From: CAVQUE01 sp046290435
GTDB taxonomy: Bacteria > Actinomycetota > Acidimicrobiia > Acidimicrobiales > UBA8592
Assembly: GCA_046290435.1 (NCBI GenBank)
Contig: JBKAGO010000037.1
Location: forward strand, 62,001-126,000
Length of the DNA: 64,000 nucleotides
Reading direction: 5' to 3'
The translations under genes and the position numbers were made by a program. Positions 61,244-64,000 of this stretch are shown here, one piece after another (the first letter of the stretch is position 1; each line of letters begins with the position of its first letter). The notes beneath the pieces were generated by a model. That model worked only from the letters and a program-made list of their open reading frames with translations, did not search any database and was not told where the DNA came from.

Positions 61244-62419
61244 TCAGCTGTCGATGGAGCGGTCGAGGTCGGGGTCGGTCAGGAGTGGCTCGAGGACGTC
61301 GATGAGGTTGTCGAGCTTCGACCAGCCCGAGCCGACCGTCTGGGTGGCGTCCACCCGGGCCCACTGACCTGCGGCGACCGCCGGATGGGCCAGGAACAAC
61401 GGCGACTCGACGAACTGGTCGATCTCGCCATCGGGGTCCTCGGCGCCGCCGAAGTCGTAGACCACCACGTAGTCGGCGACGTGTTCGGGGAAGGTCTCGA
61501 TGCTGAACTCGCCGGCGGGGTCACGGAGGTCGGGTCCGTCGAGACCGAGGTCGCCGACGACCTGGCCCGTCGCCTGGCTGCCGTCTTCGTAGTAGAAGAT
61601 CGACCCTCCGTCATAGGCCGAGACCACGGCGATCGTGATCTCGGCCGGGTCGCCGATCGCCTCGACGAGCGCCGCGATGCGGGCGTCGTAGGCGGCCCGG
61701 AACTCCGCACCCTGCTCGCTCCTGCCGACCAGGTCGGCCCACTGGGCGAGGGCGTCGACGAGGGGCTGGTCGAAGGGGTCGATCCGGGCCACCGGCGCGA
61801 TCGCGAGGAGCTGGTCGAGCTGATCCGACCCTGCGAAGGGATCGGTGACGATGAGGTCCGGGCGCTGCTCGGCCACCGCCTCGAGATTCGGCTCCCGGAA
61901 ATTGCCGATCCAGGTGATCGCACTGGTGTCGAAGTCGTCGACCCGGCGGAAGATGCTCTGACCATCGCCGTCCTGGTCACCGGCGGAGGCGACGGGGACC
62001 ACCCCCAGCTCGAGCAGCGGGAGCAACGCGTTCTGATCCTGCATGGCGACGATGCGCTGGGGATCGGCCGGCACCTCGACCGGCCCGTCGACGGTCTCGA
62101 CCGTCCGGGTCTCGCCGACTGCGGCCGACTCGTCGCCGCTCGTGTCCTCGGCGTCGGCCTCCTCGCCGGCGCCGGCTTCCTCTTCTGCTTCGTCGGCGCC
62201 GGCCTCCTCTTCTTCGTCGGTGGCGGCGGCTTCGCCGGCGTCCGCTTCGGCAGTCTCGACGCCTTCTGCGGCTTCGGTCGTCGACGCGGTTGCGGCGTCC
62301 GATTCGGAATCGTCGTCGCCGCAGGCGGCGGTCAACAACGCCAGCGCAGCGAAGAGGGCCGCCAGGGCGCGAAGGCGGAAGCGGCGCGAAGCCGACGTGT
62401 GGATGAGGGTCTGGGTCAT
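61244..62419 (-). CDS. Ferric-siderophore-binding ABC lipoprotein (copy 2)
   Basis: 391 aa from ATG 62419. Lipobox LLTAAC, a longer Ala/Glu/Asp linker, then the same fold as copy 1 (PQRIVAMQDQNALLPLLELG, REPNLEAVAEQRPDLIVTD, SPLFLAHPAVAAGQWARV). The C-terminal 60 residues are nearly the same in both copies while the N-terminal lobes differ more, so ligands may differ. It is the first gene of the three-gene cluster, behind a possible iron-regulator dyad. No permease or ATPase is in the window. Confidence 0.86.
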   Translation of the reverse strand: MTQTLIHTSASRRFRLRALAALFAALALLTAACGDDDSESDAATASTTEAAEGVETAEADAGEAAATDEEEEAGADEAEEEAGAGEEADAEDTSGDESAAVGETRTVETVDGPVEVPADPQRIVAMQDQNALLPLLELGVVPVASAGDQDGDGQSIFRRVDDFDTSAITWIGNFREPNLEAVAEQRPDLIVTDPFAGSDQLDQLLAIAPVARIDPFDQPLVDALAQWADLVGRSEQGAEFRAAYDARIAALVEAIGDPAEITIAVVSAYDGGSIFYYEDGSQATGQVVGDLGLDGPDLRDPAGEFSIETFPEHVADYVVVYDFGGAEDPDGEIDQFVESPLFLAHPAVAAGQWARVDATQTVGSGWSKLDNLIDVLEPLLTDPDLDRSIDS

Positions 62420-62458
62420 GCCGTTTCGTCCGGAGTAGGGGATTGGACCGTGCGGATA

Positions 62459-62473
62459 ATAAGCGCCCCTAAT
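62459..62473 (-). promoter_or_regulatory. Possible iron-regulator (DtxR/IdeR-like) dyad
   Basis: ATAAGCGCCCCTAAT is a dyad (ATAAG-N5-CTAAT, 8 of 10 pairing) loosely resembling TTAGG-type IdeR half-sites, about 40 bases before the siderophore-binding gene. Weak match. Confidence 0.3.
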
Positions 62474-62539
62474 ACAGGGAGGCAACCAACTCAATCCCTT
62501 TCCATACGGAGGACCATCTACCGCATGCTCGTCAGCAGC

Positions 62540-63259
62540 TCATCGCATCGGACCTGTCGTCCAGACGAGGATCTCCGCCCCCTCGGAACCTGCGGTGAAC
62601 GCGAGCGCACCCGCACCGGTGAGACGGGCGGCGTCGCCAGTGTCCAGCGGGCCTGCCGGCTCGAGCTCCCCGCTCCCCCGGGCGACGAAGAGGTGCGCGA
62701 ACGCAGCGTCGGGGACCTCGACCCGCTCGCCTGCTCCGAGTCGGGCGGCCCACAGCACCGCGTCGCGCTGGTGGATGGCAACGGCGCCCTCGTGCCCCTG
62801 ACCCGATGCCACCGGGACCAGCCCGCCGCCGGCCAAGCGGTCGGCGATGTCGCGCTGCTCGTAGCCGGGATCGATGCCCTGGGTGTCGGGCACCACCCAC
62901 ATCTGGATGAAGTGCACCTCGTCGGTGCCGCTGGCGTTCTTCTCCGAGTGCCAGATGCCGCGCCCGGCACTCATGCGCTGGGCCAGACCGGGATGGATGA
63001 TGCCACGGTTGCCCTCCGAGTCGGCGTGTTCGAGCTCGCCGCCGAGGACCCACGTGACGATCTCCATGTCGCGATGGGGGTGGGTGTCGAAGCCGGCACC
63101 ACCGGCCACGCGATCGTCGTTGAGGACCATCAGCTGGCCATGGTGGGTGTTGTCCGGCGAGTAGTGGCGGCTGAAGCTGAACGAGTGCTTCGAGTCGAGC
63201 CAACCGGCCCGGGTGTGGAAGCGATCGGCGGAACGGCGGATGTCGATGGTCGGAGTCAT
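62540..63259 (-). CDS. Pirin-family protein
   Basis: 239 aa, a bicupin of the pirin/YhhW type: FSFSRHYSPDNTHHGQLMVL, the metal site THPHRDMEIVTWVLGGELEH (two His), then RMSAGRGIWHSEKN (His, Glu). Relatives are iron-dependent quercetinases or redox co-regulators. It is divergent from the MarR gene at 63458, with a perfect palindrome 30 bases before its start. Confidence 0.9.
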   Translation of the reverse strand: MTPTIDIRRSADRFHTRAGWLDSKHSFSFSRHYSPDNTHHGQLMVLNDDRVAGGAGFDTHPHRDMEIVTWVLGGELEHADSEGNRGIIHPGLAQRMSAGRGIWHSEKNASGTDEVHFIQMWVVPDTQGIDPGYEQRDIADRLAGGGLVPVASGQGHEGAVAIHQRDAVLWAARLGAGERVEVPDAAFAHLFVARGSGELEPAGPLDTGDAARLTGAGALAFTAGSEGAEILVWTTGPMR

Positions 63260-63288
63260 GGGGCATTGAACCCTCGCACCCTCGGCAT

Positions 63289-63306
63289 TATTTCCGAACG
63301 GAAATA
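63289..63306. promoter_or_regulatory. Perfect palindrome upstream of pirin (probable MarR operator)
   Basis: TATTTCCG and CGGAAATA flank AA (18 bases). It overlaps the likely pirin promoter. Confidence 0.72.
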
Positions 63307-63369
63307 GCTAGAGATCGCGCGGATTGGTGTACTCGCTCGGATCCGGACCCGTCGCTTCCCGCTCTTGTT

Positions 63370-63388
63370 CGCTGCGCTCACGGGCCGC
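63370..63388. repeat. Copy 2 of a short intergenic repeat
   Basis: CGCTGCGCTCACGGGCCGC; one mismatch from the copy at 10962-10980. It lies in the pirin-MarR spacer. Confidence 0.45.
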
Positions 63389-63438
63389 TCGGGCCACGGC
63401 CGAGCGGTCAGGCTCGGCTGGCGCCTCGCCTATCCGCT

Positions 63439-63451
63439 AGCCTCTTAGGCT
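63439..63451 (+). promoter_or_regulatory. Small dyad at the MarR promoter
   Basis: AGCCT-CTT-AGGCT, overlapping two TANNNT boxes (TAGCCT 63438, TAGGCT 63446); the second is six bases from the ATG. It could be an autoregulatory site. Confidence 0.4.
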
Positions 63452-63457
63452 CCGGCC

Positions 63458-63907
63458 ATGGACGAAGCGAGCGTGGTGGACATCTGGGAGCGGCTCGTCC
63501 GCTTCCACCGGGTCGCCACCACCGTCATGGACGCAAACCTCCGGGCCACCTTCGGTCACTCGCTCGACGACTACGACGTCCTGCACCAGATCCACGAGCA
63601 CGGCGCGCCGATCCGCATGGGCGATCTCGCCGAGCGGCTGCTGGTCGCCAACAGCTCCTGCAACCGCATCGTGGGGCGCCTGGTCGACGTCGGCCTCCTC
63701 ACCCGCACATACGGCACCGACGATCGGCGCGTGGTGCAGGTGCAGCTCACCGCCGCCGGCAAGGCGCTCCACCGGCGCATGGCCGCCGTCCACACCCGTG
63801 ATATCCGCCGCCTCGTGGGTTCGGTTCTTCATGACAGCGATCGGGTGCACCTCGACCGAGCACTCCGACGGCTCCTGGAGCACGGCACCTCCGATGGAAA
63901 GCCGTGA
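63458..63907 (+). CDS. MarR-family transcriptional regulator
   Basis: 149 aa. The winged helix reads IRMGDLAERLLVANSSCNRIV, and the wing motif is DDRRVVQVQLTAAGKAL (DxRxxxxxLTxxG). MarR proteins usually repress a divergent gene and respond to phenolic or oxidative signals; the pirin gene is the obvious target. The Cys beside the recognition helix could be redox-sensitive. Confidence 0.9.
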   Translation: MDEASVVDIWERLVRFHRVATTVMDANLRATFGHSLDDYDVLHQIHEHGAPIRMGDLAERLLVANSSCNRIVGRLVDVGLLTRTYGTDDRRVVQVQLTAAGKALHRRMAAVHTRDIRRLVGSVLHDSDRVHLDRALRRLLEHGTSDGKP

Positions 63908-64000
63908 CCGCCAGCCTCGACGTCGAGCGCGACACGTCTCGAACTCGAAGCAGACATGAGAGAGTTCTCACATGCGGCTCATGTTCGGCTCAGCAAGTGA
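63908..64000. other. Gene-free tail of the window
   Basis: Only very short frames are present after the MarR stop; nothing recognisable before the window ends. Confidence 0.6.

Noticed and set aside
1..64000. tRNA, rRNA, insertion sequences, prophage or toxin-antitoxin genes
   Set aside because: None found on reading both strands; all sizeable frames are accounted for by the genes listed or are their shadows.

Overview
The window is a chromosomal stretch from a high-GC Gram-positive bacterium of the Actinomycetota. The evidence is the very GC-rich third codon positions, mycothiol-type enzymes (maleylpyruvate isomerase family), an LARTG cell-wall sorting signal of the kind used by high-GC actinobacteria, an actinobacterial-type LexA box and many TANNNT boxes only 6-9 nt before start codons, as expected for leaderless mRNAs. 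Gene content resembles aquatic or soil Acidimicrobiia, but that placement is inference. I see no tRNA, rRNA, CRISPR array, transposase or prophage. Coding density is high, no gene-free gap exceeds 300 bases, and most genes sit in short operons with 4-base start/stop overlaps.

Layout. 1-6 kb: an MscS-type channel with a cyclic-nucleotide-binding-like domain overlaps a receptor with a degenerate cyclase domain, followed by an MBL hydrolase, a DedA protein and a membrane protein. 6-11.7 kb: a lipoprotein GH9 glucanase, a membrane GGDEF-EAL protein and an orphan. 11.7-17 kb: membrane proteins (YbhN-like flippase, two SHOCT proteins, DUF4203-like) and a DUF2252 protein. 17-20.3 kb: a B12 importer btuF-btuC-btuD behind a cobalamin riboswitch. 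20.3-24.4 kb: envelope proteins, including an LARTG surface protein and a fatty-acid-hydroxylase-like enzyme. 24.5-27.6 kb: beta-phosphoglucomutase plus GH65 phosphorylase under a LacI/CcpA-type operator, ending at a palindromic repeat. 27.8-36 kb: a Gmad2 protein, mycothiol-type enzymes and a catabolic set (crotonase, VOC protein, dienoyl-CoA-reductase-like flavoenzyme, SnoaL-like protein, 3-hydroxyisobutyrate-dehydrogenase-like enzyme). 36-40.4 kb: a secreted metzincin with RTX repeats, split by a C10 tract, convergent with an FG-GAP surface protein. 40.6-46.6 kb: metal homeostasis, with a zinc importer (znuA-znuB divergent from znuC, an extremely His-rich ZnuA) and a copper ATPase with its MerR regulator. 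46.7-55.6 kb: regulator/enzyme pairs with visible operators (flavin dehydrogenase, TetR/MFS exporter, STAS protein with an SOS-like box, HxlR/NmrA oxidoreductase, TetR/flavin monooxygenase, RidA). 55.6-64 kb: an unusual family A DNA polymerase, an HDOD protein, a FhuF-like ferric reductase with two duplicated siderophore-binding lipoproteins, and pirin with a MarR regulator.

The most unusual items are the channel/pseudocyclase pair in which both the catalytic and the ligand-binding residues are lost, the C10 frameshift in the metzincin, the polymerase with a long insertion and altered motif C, the zinc-binding lipoprotein with about 28 histidines in roughly 105 residues, and a series of clean dyad operators next to single-enzyme/regulator modules. 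No single element amounts to a proven new system; the channel/pseudocyclase pair is the best candidate.
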